Counted from the stretch's first letter, positions 8,074 through 16,962 are shown. The stretch: DNA of 34,516 bases from Fibrobacter sp. (GCA_017503015.1 JAFVTX010000003.1:1-34516), one strand, 5' to 3'. Made by a program: numbers and translations. The notes: a model not told the origin generated them from the letters alone.

Positions 8074-8975
8074 TGCCGGTTTGCACTGTCCTTGTCAACT
8101 ATAAAAATGCCGAATTGACCATACGTTGCCTGCATGCGTTGGAACACGGTACAATCAAGCCCGACAGGATTTATGTTGTTGACAATGGAACAAGTTCTGA
8201 ATCCCAAGATATTTTTAAGGCCGAAGTTTTTTCTTTACCAATCCAGTTTATTTGGAACGAGCGGAACATCGGCTTTGCACCAGCATGCAACTTGGGAGCG
8301 ACTAAAGCCATCAAAGATGGTTTTCATGGTTACATATGGTTTTTAAACAACGATACCGAGCCATCAGAGGTGGCTCTTGAAAAACTACTAGAGAAAGCAA
8401 CAGAATCACATGCAGGCATAACAGGTTCCCTTATTGTAAATGAACAAAATCGCTATATCGGTGGAGTCGGATTGACCCATTCCAAATTTGCCTCGGTAAG
8501 TCGTCCATCAGCCCCGCAACGCAGAAACATTCCACACTTTGACTATGTCGAAGGATCTTCTTTTTTAATCTCCCCTGACTGCATCAAGACAATCGGTTTA
8601 TTGTGCGAAGATTTCTTTTTGTATTTTGAAGAAAGTGATTATTGTTTTAGGGCGAAAAAAGCAGGTTTTACACTTGCCTGGGCAACCGAAAGCATCGTCG
8701 TCCATCGAATTGGCTCAAGCACCGGGAGCGAAACCGCCAAAGGCAAAGTTCCCTTCTTTATCGATTGCCTGATGATTCGAAATCGAATTCATTTTGCCAG
8801 GCGGAACAATTTTCCTAGTATTGGCATTTGGATAGGCTTTTTAATATCTCTTGCCCTGCGTGTAAAGCGACTTCAGTTCAAGAGGGTCCTAAAAATCATC
8901 GAAATAACCATTTCCTCAAAAAGGCTAAAAAAATTCATCGAAGAAAATGGTGGCTACTATGAAATTCAAGATTAA
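8073..8975 (+). CDS. Family 2 glycosyltransferase (WbbL-like)
   Basis: 300 residues. N-terminal CTVLVNYKNAELTIRCL, VVDNGTSSES near residue 36, NERNIGFAPACNLG near residue 62, FLNNDTEPSE near residue 90 as the metal site, and LYFEESDYCFRAKKAGF near residue 187 with the probable catalytic acidic residues. This is the pattern of WbbL/rhamnosyltransferase-type GT2 proteins. A C-terminal hydrophobic stretch (IGIWIGFLISLALRV) could anchor it to the membrane. GGGGAGG lies five bases before the ATG, which overlaps the previous stop, so the two GT2 genes are translationally coupled. Donor sugar not determinable. Confidence 0.9.
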   Translation: MPVCTVLVNYKNAELTIRCLHALEHGTIKPDRIYVVDNGTSSESQDIFKAEVFSLPIQFIWNERNIGFAPACNLGATKAIKDGFHGYIWFLNNDTEPSEVALEKLLEKATESHAGITGSLIVNEQNRYIGGVGLTHSKFASVSRPSAPQRRNIPHFDYVEGSSFLISPDCIKTIGLLCEDFFLYFEESDYCFRAKKAGFTLAWATESIVVHRIGSSTGSETAKGKVPFFIDCLMIRNRIHFARRNNFPSIGIWIGFLISLALRVKRLQFKRVLKIIEITISSKRLKKFIEENGGYYEIQD

Positions 8976-10371
8976 ATTTACAGCAAGCCTCATTCTTATA
9001 TTTCTGCAGGCAACGTTTGCAGAAAATGCACACGTTTCGTTTGTCGACTCCGCCCGGCACCACGAGGTAAATATCGGAGCCCAACTTAAGGACTCCCTGA
9101 CCGTCACCAACCTGAAAAACGCCCCCACCCACTACGACAATTCCATGTCCGTCCGGTTCTTTCTGGATGGTCACTTTACCGACAAGTTCTTATTTGCGGC
9201 CCGGGTCAACGTCAACACGGACTATACCAACCGGGAAATTCTAGGCCACAGTTACAACCCCGAAGAAGGCATCCCCTACAACAAGCAGAGCGACAACCGC
9301 CGGACCTGGGACCTGTTTGCGGCCCACGCCAGTTACCAGCTGGACCCGGTGACGCTCCTCGCCGGATTTGACTACCTGAGCATGGGTCCCGCCCGCAGGA
9401 ACCACGTGATTCTCCGAGGCGAACAGAACCCCTACCGACCCTGGCAAGACAGCAGCAGCCGTTTGCAAAAGCCCGCCCCTACCCCCTATTTCGGTTACCG
9501 ATTCGAATTGGGACCCGTAGAATACACCCAGTACGCGGCCAAGCTCTTTGAGAAAAAAGGCTACAACAAGTACGTCCACGTCCATCGACTGAACCTGAAC
9601 CTGCCGGAAAACATCACCTTCGGCCTTTCGGAAACAGCCCTTTACGGGGAAACTACGGAACATGCAGGAACAAATCCCAATCCCGACGCTGACAGTACCT
9701 ACCGGGATTTTGAATGGGCCTACGTGATTCCCTTTATCCCCTACGTGTTCCAGGAGCACCTGCAAGGGGACCGGGACAACATCTCCTTGGCCTTTGATTT
9801 AAACGTCAAGACCATCCGCCACTGGGAACTTTATGGAGAACTCCTGTGGGACGACATGAAGTCGCCCACCAGCATGTTCGACGACAGCTGGTGGGGCAAC
9901 AAGTGGGCCGCCTCCATAGGCATTGCCCGTGACAGCCTGCGCCTGGGCCCTGCCCTGTTCGGCTGGTTCACCGAATTCACCCGCATAGAGCCCTGGGTCT
10001 ATACCCACCACAAGGGGGGCGGCTACACCTACGCCCATTACAACCAGAGTCTAGGGAGCAATCTTGGCCCCAATAGCGAAGAACTGTACACGGAACTGGA
10101 CGCCCATATCGGCTTTGTCGACATGACCCTCTTTGCAAGCATGGTCAAAAAGTGCAACAACTTCGGAAGCCACATCCGGGACATCCACACTCCCGACAGC
10201 CCCACCGACAAGCATTTCTTGAAGAAAGGCTGGACAGACGAATACACGGAATTCGGCGGTTCCCTGAAGATTACGCCCTGGGAATTTATTTCGGTAGAAG
10301 CCGGTTATTCCCGATTCTTCGGGGACTACGAAGGCTATACGGCTAGAGCGGCAGGGAGCCTGCAGTGGTAA
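8959..10371 (+). CDS. Wzi-like capsule assembly outer-membrane protein
   Basis: 470 residues. A signal peptide (MKFKIKFTASLILIFLQATFA) is followed by alternating hydrophobic/polar strands rich in Tyr, Trp and Phe, ending in SLQW, as in outer-membrane beta-barrels. Length and motifs such as GFDYLSMGPARRN and SLGSNLGPNSEELYTELD fit the Wzi capsule-assembly family, which attaches or organises surface polysaccharide. The ATG at 8959 (GGTGG five bases upstream) gives the better signal peptide than the ATG at 8947; both overlap the upstream GT2. GC content rises sharply from about 9010 compared with the GT genes before it. Its end overlaps the convergent pseudouridine synthase gene by 29 bases. Confidence 0.75.
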   Translation: MKFKIKFTASLILIFLQATFAENAHVSFVDSARHHEVNIGAQLKDSLTVTNLKNAPTHYDNSMSVRFFLDGHFTDKFLFAARVNVNTDYTNREILGHSYNPEEGIPYNKQSDNRRTWDLFAAHASYQLDPVTLLAGFDYLSMGPARRNHVILRGEQNPYRPWQDSSSRLQKPAPTPYFGYRFELGPVEYTQYAAKLFEKKGYNKYVHVHRLNLNLPENITFGLSETALYGETTEHAGTNPNPDADSTYRDFEWAYVIPFIPYVFQEHLQGDRDNISLAFDLNVKTIRHWELYGELLWDDMKSPTSMFDDSWWGNKWAASIGIARDSLRLGPALFGWFTEFTRIEPWVYTHHKGGGYTYAHYNQSLGSNLGPNSEELYTELDAHIGFVDMTLFASMVKKCNNFGSHIRDIHTPDSPTDKHFLKKGWTDEYTEFGGSLKITPWEFISVEAGYSRFFGDYEGYTARAAGSLQW

Positions 10372-11368
10372 CGTCCACGGGCTTTAGGGTCGCCGCCATT
10401 TCGTCTGGAAAATGAAAATCCGTAAACACCCTGGGTTCATCCCAGTAGGGCAGCTGCACTTGCACCTTGTAGGCATAGAGCATCTGATGGTGAGCCCCCA
10501 AAAGGTCAAAGTCCTCTTCGGATAGCGAACCACCGCCGGACATCTTCTGGTAGAATTTTCCATCGAAACTGTACAGCCGGTCTCCAACGATGGGGAACCC
10601 CAGTTCTGCGAGGTGGGCACGAATCTGGTGCTTGCGACCGGTCAACAGTTCACATTCCACCAGGGAACGGCAGGAGTTTTCGGCAGCAGTTTCTGGCGAA
10701 GCTGATTTTGCCACAGCACCCGGCAAAACGGCAAGCCTCCTGAACACCGTAGAGCAAGGCTTTCCGCCCGGAGTATGGTACATCTTGATACGGATAGGTG
10801 CCGACGGATTTTCCGAAAGCGGCAAGTCGCAACGGACTTCCCCTTCGGGAAATTCCCCAGGAACTACCGCCAGATAGAACTTACGGAGCAGAATCCGGTC
10901 CAGATGTTTCTGGAACCTTGACGCCGTATCGGCACTTTTGGCAAACAGCATGATTCCGCCGGTATCCCTATCCAGACGGTGCATGGGAGTAGCCGTCTCG
11001 CAGTCAAAGCCCCGACGGATAATGGCGGTAAAGGTGTTGTAGAAAATCCGACCCGTATGATGGACAGGAACTCCGGCAGGCTTTGCCACCAGCAAAAATT
11101 CCTCGTCTTCGAAAAGAGTCTCGTAATGGGTGGGCACGTCGGGTTCGCTGTAGTTTTCCACATGGTAGATTACCTTGTCGCCCCTGTGGCCCAGCGTTTC
11201 AAGCGTCGCGGGATTGCCGTTAATTGTCACCAGCCCGCGAGAAATTTTTTCGGACCATTCTTCACGACTGTGGTAGGTGAACCGCTCCGAAAGACTGTCC
11301 AGCAAAAGCCGGCCGTTCTGTTCCGGCCGGACTTCGCTTTCAAAGAACATATCCTTGGGGGCACTCAC
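10343..11368 (-). CDS. RluA-family RNA pseudouridine synthase
   Basis: 341 residues. An N-terminal S4-like RNA-binding segment (EEWSEKISRGLVTINGN, residues ~37-53) precedes the RluA catalytic domain: LLVAKPAGVPVH near residue 92, then MHRLDRDTGGIMLFAKS near residue 128 with the catalytic Asp, LLTGRKHQIRAHLAELGFPIVGD near residue 240. It isomerises uridine to pseudouridine in rRNA or tRNA; which site cannot be predicted. The GTG start overlaps the upstream stop as GTGA. Last gene of the operon beginning at 15798. Its end overlaps the convergent Wzi-like gene, so no dedicated terminator fits between them. Confidence 0.9.
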   Translation of the reverse strand: MSAPKDMFFESEVRPEQNGRLLLDSLSERFTYHSREEWSEKISRGLVTINGNPATLETLGHRGDKVIYHVENYSEPDVPTHYETLFEDEEFLLVAKPAGVPVHHTGRIFYNTFTAIIRRGFDCETATPMHRLDRDTGGIMLFAKSADTASRFQKHLDRILLRKFYLAVVPGEFPEGEVRCDLPLSENPSAPIRIKMYHTPGGKPCSTVFRRLAVLPGAVAKSASPETAAENSCRSLVECELLTGRKHQIRAHLAELGFPIVGDRLYSFDGKFYQKMSGGGSLSEEDFDLLGAHHQMLYAYKVQVQLPYWDEPRVFTDFHFPDEMAATLKPVDVTTAGSLPL

Positions 11369-12669
11369 CTGAGAGAATCCCTGACGTAGCCCGAAGAATC
11401 CCGAAGTTCATCTATCACGTCGAAGGCCAGTGAACCAATCACCGCACCGTCCTTGTAGGCGGTCTCTACGCGGTACTTGCCTGCCGGGACCTTGCTCTTC
11501 TTGGAATAGCTCCGGAATCCCTGTTCACGACCGCCATTGATGACCATACGGCCAGAAGAAATCTTATCCGTAAGGCGGTACTCCCCCGTAGAGGGGTCCT
11601 TGTAATACCAGCGGTACTCCAGCTCCGCCTTCAAGGCGGCCGGCGCATAGACGGCGGCCAAGAAATACACCTCCCCATCGGGAGCCTTGTGTACCGAAGG
11701 TGCCTGCAGGCCGAGCTTCTGCAAAAATCCTGGAGCATCCACGTCGCAGGAGAAATTCTTGCGGTCAAAATTCTGGCAGGGAATCTGCTGTTTCAGCACG
11801 AGAGGAACCGGCGGCACCCAGTTCATCAAGTAGGCTACAATCAACAGGGAACTGATAAAGACCGGTGCAACCAAAACCGCCTTGCTCCGGTGCGAAATTT
11901 TCCAGATCCAAACGCAAAGCCCCAAGGAAAGAAGAGTGCTGAGCAGGAACCAAAAAAAACCGATCCGATGTACAACGTGGGGAATGATAAAATTCAGGAA
12001 CATGGTTCCCAACAAGCAGAAAAAGGCAAGGCTCACACCAAAGCTTTCGTACTTTTTCTGCAAGAATTCATTGCCCACCAGCATGCACGCAAGGGCAATG
12101 ACCAGCAAGAACGACGCCAGGGAACCGCTACTCTTGAAATAACAGACCACCAGTGCACTGAACAGGCCACCGAACAGGAACTGGACTGCCCAGGTAAAAC
12201 GGGCTTTCCATACCGGACTCCATTCCCTGTCTAAAAAACGATGATGCACCACGATAGCATTGACGGGAACTGCCGTCGATTCGTAGCCGATTTTGTCGGC
12301 AATTTGTTGAGCCTTGTTTTCGGCAGCAGATTTAAGTTTTTCCGCAACTTCTTCGACCTTGGTCTGGGGTTCCTTGGAGGTGGCAGGCCCTGGAGCCGCC
12401 TGAACCCCCTGAGCTTTCGCCACAGCGGCAAGACGTTCCTTAGTCCAACCTTCCGGGTGGTCCAGCTTAGCCGACAACAAAATCACTAGAATAAAAGCGC
12501 CAACGTAATACGCCAAAAGAATCAGCAGGTCGGAACCATAGACCATGGTACCGAGGGTAATGGAATCCCAACCGAATCCCGCCAGAAAAGCGATAGCAGG
12601 GAAAAACTTCTCAACCCGCTGGACAATGGGGGTCGCCCTTAATTTTTCAATCCGTTCCTTCGCCTGCAT
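11365..12669 (-). CDS. DUF2914-containing membrane protein
   Basis: 434 residues from MQAKERIEK, two bases after the nadD stop. The N-terminal two thirds have about eight hydrophobic segments, with a polar Ala/Lys/Glu-rich loop around residues 85-140. The C-terminal ~120 residues are soluble and look like the DUF2914 domain: AELEYRWYYKD, ISSGRMVINGG, FRSYSKKSKVPAGKYRVETAY and GSLAFDVID in order. The domain is short and beta-rich, probably extracytoplasmic; its function is not known. Co-transcription with nadD and rluA is likely from the tight spacing. No function is proposed. Confidence 0.8.
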   Translation of the reverse strand: MQAKERIEKLRATPIVQRVEKFFPAIAFLAGFGWDSITLGTMVYGSDLLILLAYYVGAFILVILLSAKLDHPEGWTKERLAAVAKAQGVQAAPGPATSKEPQTKVEEVAEKLKSAAENKAQQIADKIGYESTAVPVNAIVVHHRFLDREWSPVWKARFTWAVQFLFGGLFSALVVCYFKSSGSLASFLLVIALACMLVGNEFLQKKYESFGVSLAFFCLLGTMFLNFIIPHVVHRIGFFWFLLSTLLSLGLCVWIWKISHRSKAVLVAPVFISSLLIVAYLMNWVPPVPLVLKQQIPCQNFDRKNFSCDVDAPGFLQKLGLQAPSVHKAPDGEVYFLAAVYAPAALKAELEYRWYYKDPSTGEYRLTDKISSGRMVINGGREQGFRSYSKKSKVPAGKYRVETAYKDGAVIGSLAFDVIDELRDSSGYVRDSLR

Positions 12670-12671
12670 CT

Positions 12672-13307
12672 TTAAGCCCCATAGAGATTGTTGTCCAGAA
12701 TGTAGCGGTAAATTTCGGGTAGCAAGCCTTCGGGGCAAACGCCCCTGTTCTTCAACAGGCTCCGGCGGATTTCAGTACTGGAAAAGCGGCCCACAAAACC
12801 TTCCTTGGGTCCAAGCCAGAACATACCGGCATAGCCCTTGGCCTTGTGTTCAGCAGGATCGATTATTGGAGAGCCAGCGCGGGCAAACACGATGATTTCG
12901 AATTCCTTCATCAACTGTTCACCGTTAAATTCCGTACCGTAAAAATGCAAGGGGTCTCGCCACTGGGGCATGGTCTCGTAACTATCGGCACCGGTCAGCA
13001 AACGGAAATTGATGTCGGGAAACTTTTCTCGCAAGCCTTTTAAGAAAATATAGGTTCCCCGGTAATCCCCCTGCTCGATTTCCAAGTCCGAAAGAATAAA
13101 GCGGGGTTCATGGCCGGTTGCCATTTCCAGCATCTTGAAACGGTGTTCCGGAGACGCATTGATAATCTTGTCCCAGCGGTCGGGGCTGGGCATAAACCAG
13201 ACCTCGTCGCAGAAGCCTTTCTTTAGGCAAAGTTCCGCCACATAAACATGGTCCCTATGGACCGGGTCAAATGCCCCGCCCATGACGGCAACGGTCTTAG
13301 AAGACAT
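12672..13307 (-). CDS. nadD: Nicotinate-nucleotide adenylyltransferase
   Basis: 211 residues. VAVMGGAFDPVHRDH near residue 8 holds the GxFDPxHxxH nucleotide-binding motif, FMPSPDRWDK the phosphate-side loop, and FSSTEIRRSL near residue 182 the second nucleotidyltransferase signature (SSTxIR). NadD adenylylates nicotinate mononucleotide in NAD synthesis. The usual PP-P-H-K motif after the first strand is altered here (MPSPDRWDK), so a related nucleotidyltransferase is not fully excluded. The frame is open upstream, but translation probably starts at the ATG at 13307, which overlaps the preceding gene by 11 bases. Confidence 0.8.
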   Translation of the reverse strand: MSSKTVAVMGGAFDPVHRDHVYVAELCLKKGFCDEVWFMPSPDRWDKIINASPEHRFKMLEMATGHEPRFILSDLEIEQGDYRGTYIFLKGLREKFPDINFRLLTGADSYETMPQWRDPLHFYGTEFNGEQLMKEFEIIVFARAGSPIIDPAEHKAKGYAGMFWLGPKEGFVGRFSSTEIRRSLLKNRGVCPEGLLPEIYRYILDNNLYGA

Positions 13308-13860
13308 AAGCGGCAAACCCGAAATTGAGCTGGATGCGGCTTCCGGAAACCGATTTCCCCATAAAGGGGTCGTAATGGTCCAGCACCCAGCGGTAGCTGA
13401 CTTCGGCAAAGAGCATAGAAGTCGTAAAAATGTTGACAACAGAGCCGAATCCGGCCCCCCATTCATTCCAGGCGATGTCGCCCAAGTCACTGAGTTCCTT
13501 GGCCCTGGAATAAGAACCAGTAATGTAGAATAGGCTCCAGGCATGGATTCCCAACTCCACATCGAAATTTGAATGGTCTATCTCGTACTTTTCATCGTCA
13601 GATTCTTCTTGATAATCAAAAAATCCATACCCGACCCTCAAGAATCCAAGACCAGGGTACCAAACGCCAATCATGGGCTCAATCTGCCGTAGGCCAAGGC
13701 CCTGGCTTGCACCCACTCCCGTTCCCGAACCAAAACCAAGAGCACCGCCCAAGAACAGAGGCGTACGGATTCCTGCCAAGGTTCCGCCATCCTGGGCAAA
13801 TGCACCTGCCACAGAAAAGGCTAGGAAAAAGAGTAATGTTCGCAAAAAACGAGGTTTCAT
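13297..13860 (-). CDS. Predicted small outer-membrane beta-barrel protein
   Basis: 187 residues. A signal peptide (MKPRFLRTLLFFLAFSVAGAFA) with an AxA-type cleavage site is followed by a Gly-rich segment and about eight amphipathic strands, ending AAYVF with a terminal aromatic residue as expected for BAM-dependent barrels. I recognise no specific family. It lies between the small membrane protein and nadD, overlapping nadD by 11 bases, so it appears to be part of the same operon although unrelated in function to NAD synthesis. Confidence 0.7.
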   Translation of the reverse strand: MKPRFLRTLLFFLAFSVAGAFAQDGGTLAGIRTPLFLGGALGFGSGTGVGASQGLGLRQIEPMIGVWYPGLGFLRVGYGFFDYQEESDDEKYEIDHSNFDVELGIHAWSLFYITGSYSRAKELSDLGDIAWNEWGAGFGSVVNIFTTSMLFAEVSYRWVLDHYDPFMGKSVSGSRIQLNFGFAAYVF

Positions 13861-13878
13861 ATAGAGTCCATCTACTAT

Positions 13879-14286
13879 CTACAAAACTAAAAAAAGCGCA
13901 ATGACAAGCCCAAGCAGGGCGTTCAAAAAAGCATCCCCCTTGGACAATAAATAGGTTTTTCGGGAAAAATCGCCAGTCCGTAAAATCTGGAGCAAGGCCA
14001 AATCAGAGCCGACCAGGGTCAAGGCCAATTTTATGGCGACAAAAACCGTCACCCATATAGCGAGCCCCGAAAAACAAGTCAGGGCAACATAAACCGACGA
14101 AAGAACGAAAGAAAGCAAAAAATTGGACCGGCGCATAGCCCCTTCGCTAGCTCCGTTTACCCGGGCCATTTCCTTCAGCTCTCCCGCCTTTTCAGAAAGA
14201 GACTGAAAACTGGCCAAAAATTCCGATGCGTTATAGCCCATCATCACAATGGATGCCACCAGCATTATCTTGGATGCAATATCCAC
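13879..14286 (-). CDS. Small membrane protein of unknown function
   Basis: 135 residues with hydrophobic segments at about 5-25, 55-95 (probably two) and 115-135, linked by a basic stretch (RTGDFSRKTYLLSKGD). No family recognised. The GTG start lies 14 bases after rsgA, and the next gene follows 18 bases later, so it sits within the rsgA-nadD operon. Coding is supported by the tight operon fit and the coherent membrane-protein profile. Confidence 0.6.
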   Translation of the reverse strand: MDIASKIMLVASIVMMGYNASEFLASFQSLSEKAGELKEMARVNGASEGAMRRSNFLLSFVLSSVYVALTCFSGLAIWVTVFVAIKLALTLVGSDLALLQILRTGDFSRKTYLLSKGDAFLNALLGLVIALFLVL

Positions 14287-14300
14287 CTAACCCACACTCC

Positions 14301-15533
14301 CTAATTTCTCGAATTCAAGATTCTCAAATAACTGGCGTAACGTGCCCGGGAAAGCCTACCCGACTCTACGGCCTCCCGCACCGAACAGCCAGGCTCCTTT
14401 AGGTGCAGGCAGTTGCTGTACTTGCAGGTAAAAAGGTCGCCTTCGAAAAATCCCGGAAAAATTTTAGCCAGAGTCTCGCCGTCCATATCGTCTTCGCCAT
14501 TAGAAAGGCCGATACTCCGGATACCCGGCGTATCGATGACGTAGCCCCCGCCAGGAAAATCAAACAGACTCGAAGAGGTGGTGGTATGCCGGCCCTTGCC
14601 GTCCCGTTCCCGAACGGCCCCCGTTTCCAGCTCAGCACCAGGCACCAGGGCGTTCACCAGCGTAGACTTACCTACACCGCTCTGGCCGCTAAATACCGAA
14701 GACTTGCCTTGCAGCTCCTCGCGTAACCTGTCCAGACCTTCGCCGGTCCTGACGCTTACCGGAATCACCTTGTCCACGATGGTCATGAAGTCCCGGATAT
14801 CGTCGGTCAAGTCCGCCTCGCCATTGGGGAGCAGGTCCATCTTGGTCAGCACCAGCACAAAAGGCAGGTTGTTGAGGTTTGCCGCCAAAAGGAATCGGTC
14901 CATAAAGCCGTAGTTGAATTCCGGTTGGGCCACGCTGGCCACAATCACCACCTGGTCGATATTTGCCGCCAGGGTGAGCTTACGCCTGAAACTGTCCCGA
15001 GGGCCCGGACGCTTGAGTTCGCTCTTTCGCGGAAGCACCCGCACCACGCAGTACTTTTGGGAGCCTACCCCCTCGCCGGTATCTTCGTCTTCGTTCACCT
15101 GGCCAAGCAACACTCGGTCCCCTACGGCAGGGAATTCCCCTAAAGCCTTGGAGGTGGTGGCACGGTACATGGCGGTAACAATTAAATTCGGAGTTCGGAG
15201 TTCGGAGTTCGGAGTTAATAATTCTGAATTCTGAATTCCGAAATCTGAATTTGAAGCCGAAGGCTTCAATCGGACTTCGCAGGTGCGGCGGTGGACTTCT
15301 ACTACCAGGCCTTCGACGCAGTCCTTTTCGTCAATCTTTTCCAGCGGGTCCTTGATTTTCTTGATGCGGGGATTCTTGAATTCGCGACTGAAACGCTCCT
15401 TGACGGGGCGTTCATCTACCACGCCCGACTCCATCTCCCGCATCACGTCGATACGGCGGCTGCGGTGGTCCCGACGGGTGGGCCTTACACGCCGAAGCGT
15501 CTCCGGTTCGTCATCGAATTCGTTATTTAGCAT
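14301..15533 (-). CDS. rsgA: Ribosome small-subunit-dependent GTPase A
   Basis: 410 residues, longer than the usual 290-350. The GTPase motifs are circularly permuted as in RsgA: LTKMDLL (G4) near residue 230 precedes GQSGVGKSTLVNAL (G1) near residue 287 and DTPGIRS (G3) near residue 335. A zinc-binding tail follows (CKYSNCLHLKEPGC). RsgA checks late 30S subunit maturation. There is a basic N-terminal extension of ~70 residues before the OB domain. The OB domain itself is interrupted around residues 95-117 by two near-identical 7-residue repeats (NSELLTP/NSELRTP) encoded by a 7-bp-period DNA array at 15187-15253. The start overlaps the upstream gene by 11 bases. Confidence 0.92.
   Translation of the reverse strand: MLNNEFDDEPETLRRVRPTRRDHRSRRIDVMREMESGVVDERPVKERFSREFKNPRIKKIKDPLEKIDEKDCVEGLVVEVHRRTCEVRLKPSASNSDFGIQNSELLTPNSELRTPNLIVTAMYRATTSKALGEFPAVGDRVLLGQVNEDEDTGEGVGSQKYCVVRVLPRKSELKRPGPRDSFRRKLTLAANIDQVVIVASVAQPEFNYGFMDRFLLAANLNNLPFVLVLTKMDLLPNGEADLTDDIRDFMTIVDKVIPVSVRTGEGLDRLREELQGKSSVFSGQSGVGKSTLVNALVPGAELETGAVRERDGKGRHTTTSSSLFDFPGGGYVIDTPGIRSIGLSNGEDDMDGETLAKIFPGFFEGDLFTCKYSNCLHLKEPGCSVREAVESGRLSRARYASYLRILNSRN
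15187..15253. repeat. 7-bp-period array inside rsgA
   Basis: Four units of the type TTCGGAG are followed, after a short AT step, by degenerate CTGAATT/CCGAAAT units, all at a 7-bp spacing. Read in the rsgA frame the array keeps the frame open and gives a 7-residue protein repeat (three DNA units = seven codons). Confidence 0.85.
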
Positions 15534-15798
15534 CTTTCTTGGAATTTAGAAAAGCGGGGAGCGTTTCTTCCAGTTCCTCTTCGGTTACAGGTCGATTCTG
15601 TCGGATGGACTCCATCAGAAAATGAATTGCCTTGAGCCGTCCGTTGCACTTTTCGATGCAGTTGTCGTAAAAGCCCTTGGTCTTGTAGTCTCCTTCTACC
15701 ACCCGCTCCGAGGCATAGAGAAAATGCTCTACGCAAATGGAGAGCTGGTCGGCTTCGGCCCGAAGGTCTTCAAGGTTGCTCTTGGTAAAAAAAGGCAT
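15523..15798 (-). CDS. Small acidic protein of unknown function
   Basis: 91 residues, mostly helical in character (LEDLRAEADQLSICVEHFLYASERV, later EEELEETLPAFL), with no signal peptide and no membrane segment. Two Cys near residues 22 and 47-51 are not in a recognisable metal motif. It is the first gene of the minus-strand operon and overlaps rsgA by 11 bases, which supports translation. No family recognised; a small cytoplasmic helical protein is all that can be said. Confidence 0.6.
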   Translation of the reverse strand: MPFFTKSNLEDLRAEADQLSICVEHFLYASERVVEGDYKTKGFYDNCIEKCNGRLKAIHFLMESIRQNRPVTEEELEETLPAFLNSKKDAK

Positions 15799-15819
15799 AG
15801 GGTAAAGATAGTAAATAGG

Positions 15820-15854
15820 GACTAGGATCTAGGAGCTAGGGGTTAGGGGTTTGA
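15820..15854. repeat. 7-bp-period array upstream of the rsgA operon
   Basis: Five units at exact 7-bp spacing: GACTAGG, ATCTAGG, AGCTAGG, GGTTAGG, GGTTTGA. It lies in the 249-bp gap 15799-16047 between divergent genes, 21 bases before the ATG of the 91-aa gene. The rest of the gap, to about 15940, is GC-rich with short hairpins (GGCGCTTTGCGCC) and holds no gene. Confidence 0.85.
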
Positions 15855-15943
15855 GGTCGCTTCGCTTTGAGGCATGAGGTCGGCGCTTTGCGCCTTTGGG
15901 GTGCGAGGAACCAGGTATGGGGGATTATCTAATTTCTAAGTTC

Positions 15944-16034
15944 CACATTGCACATTGCTCATAACTCATAACTCACTACTCACTACTCACCACTCACAAC
16001 TCATAACTCACAACTCATAACTCACAACTCATAA
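15944..16034. repeat. 13-unit 7-bp-period array before the prenyltransferase gene
   Basis: Thirteen consecutive 7-bp units: CACATTG twice, then eleven units of the CTCAtAA/CTCAcAA/CTCAcTA type, with no break in phase. It ends 13 bases before the ATG of the UbiA-family gene, leaving no room for a classical ribosome-binding site. Confidence 0.92.
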
Positions 16035-16035
16035 C

Positions 16036-16041
16036 TATATT
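16036..16041 (+). promoter_or_regulatory. Possible -10 element (TATATT) next to a start codon
   Basis: TATATT ends six bases before the ATG at 16048 and directly follows the 7-bp array. If it is a -10 element, transcription would begin at or beside the start codon, giving a leaderless mRNA. Confidence 0.35.
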
Positions 16042-16047
16042 TACGCC

Positions 16048-16944
16048 ATGCTCTTCGCCCTTTTCAAAATGATTCGTCCGGTAAACGTCGTCATCGCCAT
16101 GGTGACGCTTGCCATCGGTTACTACCTGCTTGGAGTATTGCCCCTACAGGAAATGAACATCAGCTGGTTGACCTTGATTTTACAGGCCCTGGGCTTTGCC
16201 TTCGCCATCGGGTTTGCCAACATCCAGAATGACATCTGGGACCTGGAAACAGACAAACTGAACCGTCCGGAGCGTCCCCTTGTAAACGGAAAAATTTCAG
16301 TCTCCGCCGCCCAAAAGGTATGGATCGTTCTTCTTGTCCTCTCCCTTCTTTGTGGCCTTGCAGACAGTCTTATTACAAAGACGGGATTCACGTCGGCCAT
16401 CTTCTTTGTGCTGCTAGACACGCTGCTCATCGCCTACAACAAAAAACTCAAGCACATCCCGCTGCTCAAGAACATGACCGTTGCCCTCCTGTGCGCGACT
16501 CCCTTAATCCTGTGCCTTTTCTACCCAACCGGAATCCCGGAAACCGAAGACCTGATGTGGACGCCTGCCGACAAAATCGGTTTTCTGTACCCCGCCATGA
16601 TGTTCGCCTTTCTGCTGACGACGGCGCGGGAAATCTACAAAGACCTGGAAGACGAGATTGGAGACCTGAAGGCTGGCATCATGACTTTCCCGCTGATTGC
16701 AGGCGCCCCTACCGCAAGGCGCCTCGCAGGCTTCATCTGCATTTTTTGCTGGGCACTGCTCCCGCTTCCTGTGGTGCAAGGTTTCTATCCAACCTTGTTC
16801 CTTATTATTACGGCAGCCGTTCTCACACCGACTTTTGCCGCCATTCTAATTTTTGCTCACAAGAAGAACTATCGGCGGGCTCAAAAACTTGTAAAGGTCG
16901 CCATGTTCGCAGGCCTGGTGGCCCTACTTGTCTGCAGTTTCTAG
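16048..16944 (+). CDS. UbiA-family prenyltransferase
   Basis: 298 residues, about nine membrane segments. The first Asp-rich motif NDIWDLETDKLNRPERPLV near residue 65 is the canonical NDxxDxxxD for binding the prenyl diphosphate through Mg2+. The second, DLEDEIGDLKAG near residue 205, is also present. It transfers a prenyl chain to an acceptor in the membrane. The RP-RPLVNGKIS continuation resembles the digeranylgeranylglyceryl-phosphate-synthase-like subgroup as well as quinone enzymes, so the acceptor (quinone precursor, heme or glycerol-phosphate lipid) is unresolved. No quinone genes are adjacent. No ribosome-binding site is visible. Confidence 0.85.
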   Translation: MLFALFKMIRPVNVVIAMVTLAIGYYLLGVLPLQEMNISWLTLILQALGFAFAIGFANIQNDIWDLETDKLNRPERPLVNGKISVSAAQKVWIVLLVLSLLCGLADSLITKTGFTSAIFFVLLDTLLIAYNKKLKHIPLLKNMTVALLCATPLILCLFYPTGIPETEDLMWTPADKIGFLYPAMMFAFLLTTAREIYKDLEDEIGDLKAGIMTFPLIAGAPTARRLAGFICIFCWALLPLPVVQGFYPTLFLIITAAVLTPTFAAILIFAHKKNYRRAQKLVKVAMFAGLVALLVCSF

Positions 16945-16962
16945 GTTATGACAAACCGTTTA

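Noticed and set aside
15944-16034. Possible CRISPR array
   Set aside because: The repeats are 7 bp with no spacers and no cas genes nearby; it is a short tandem repeat.
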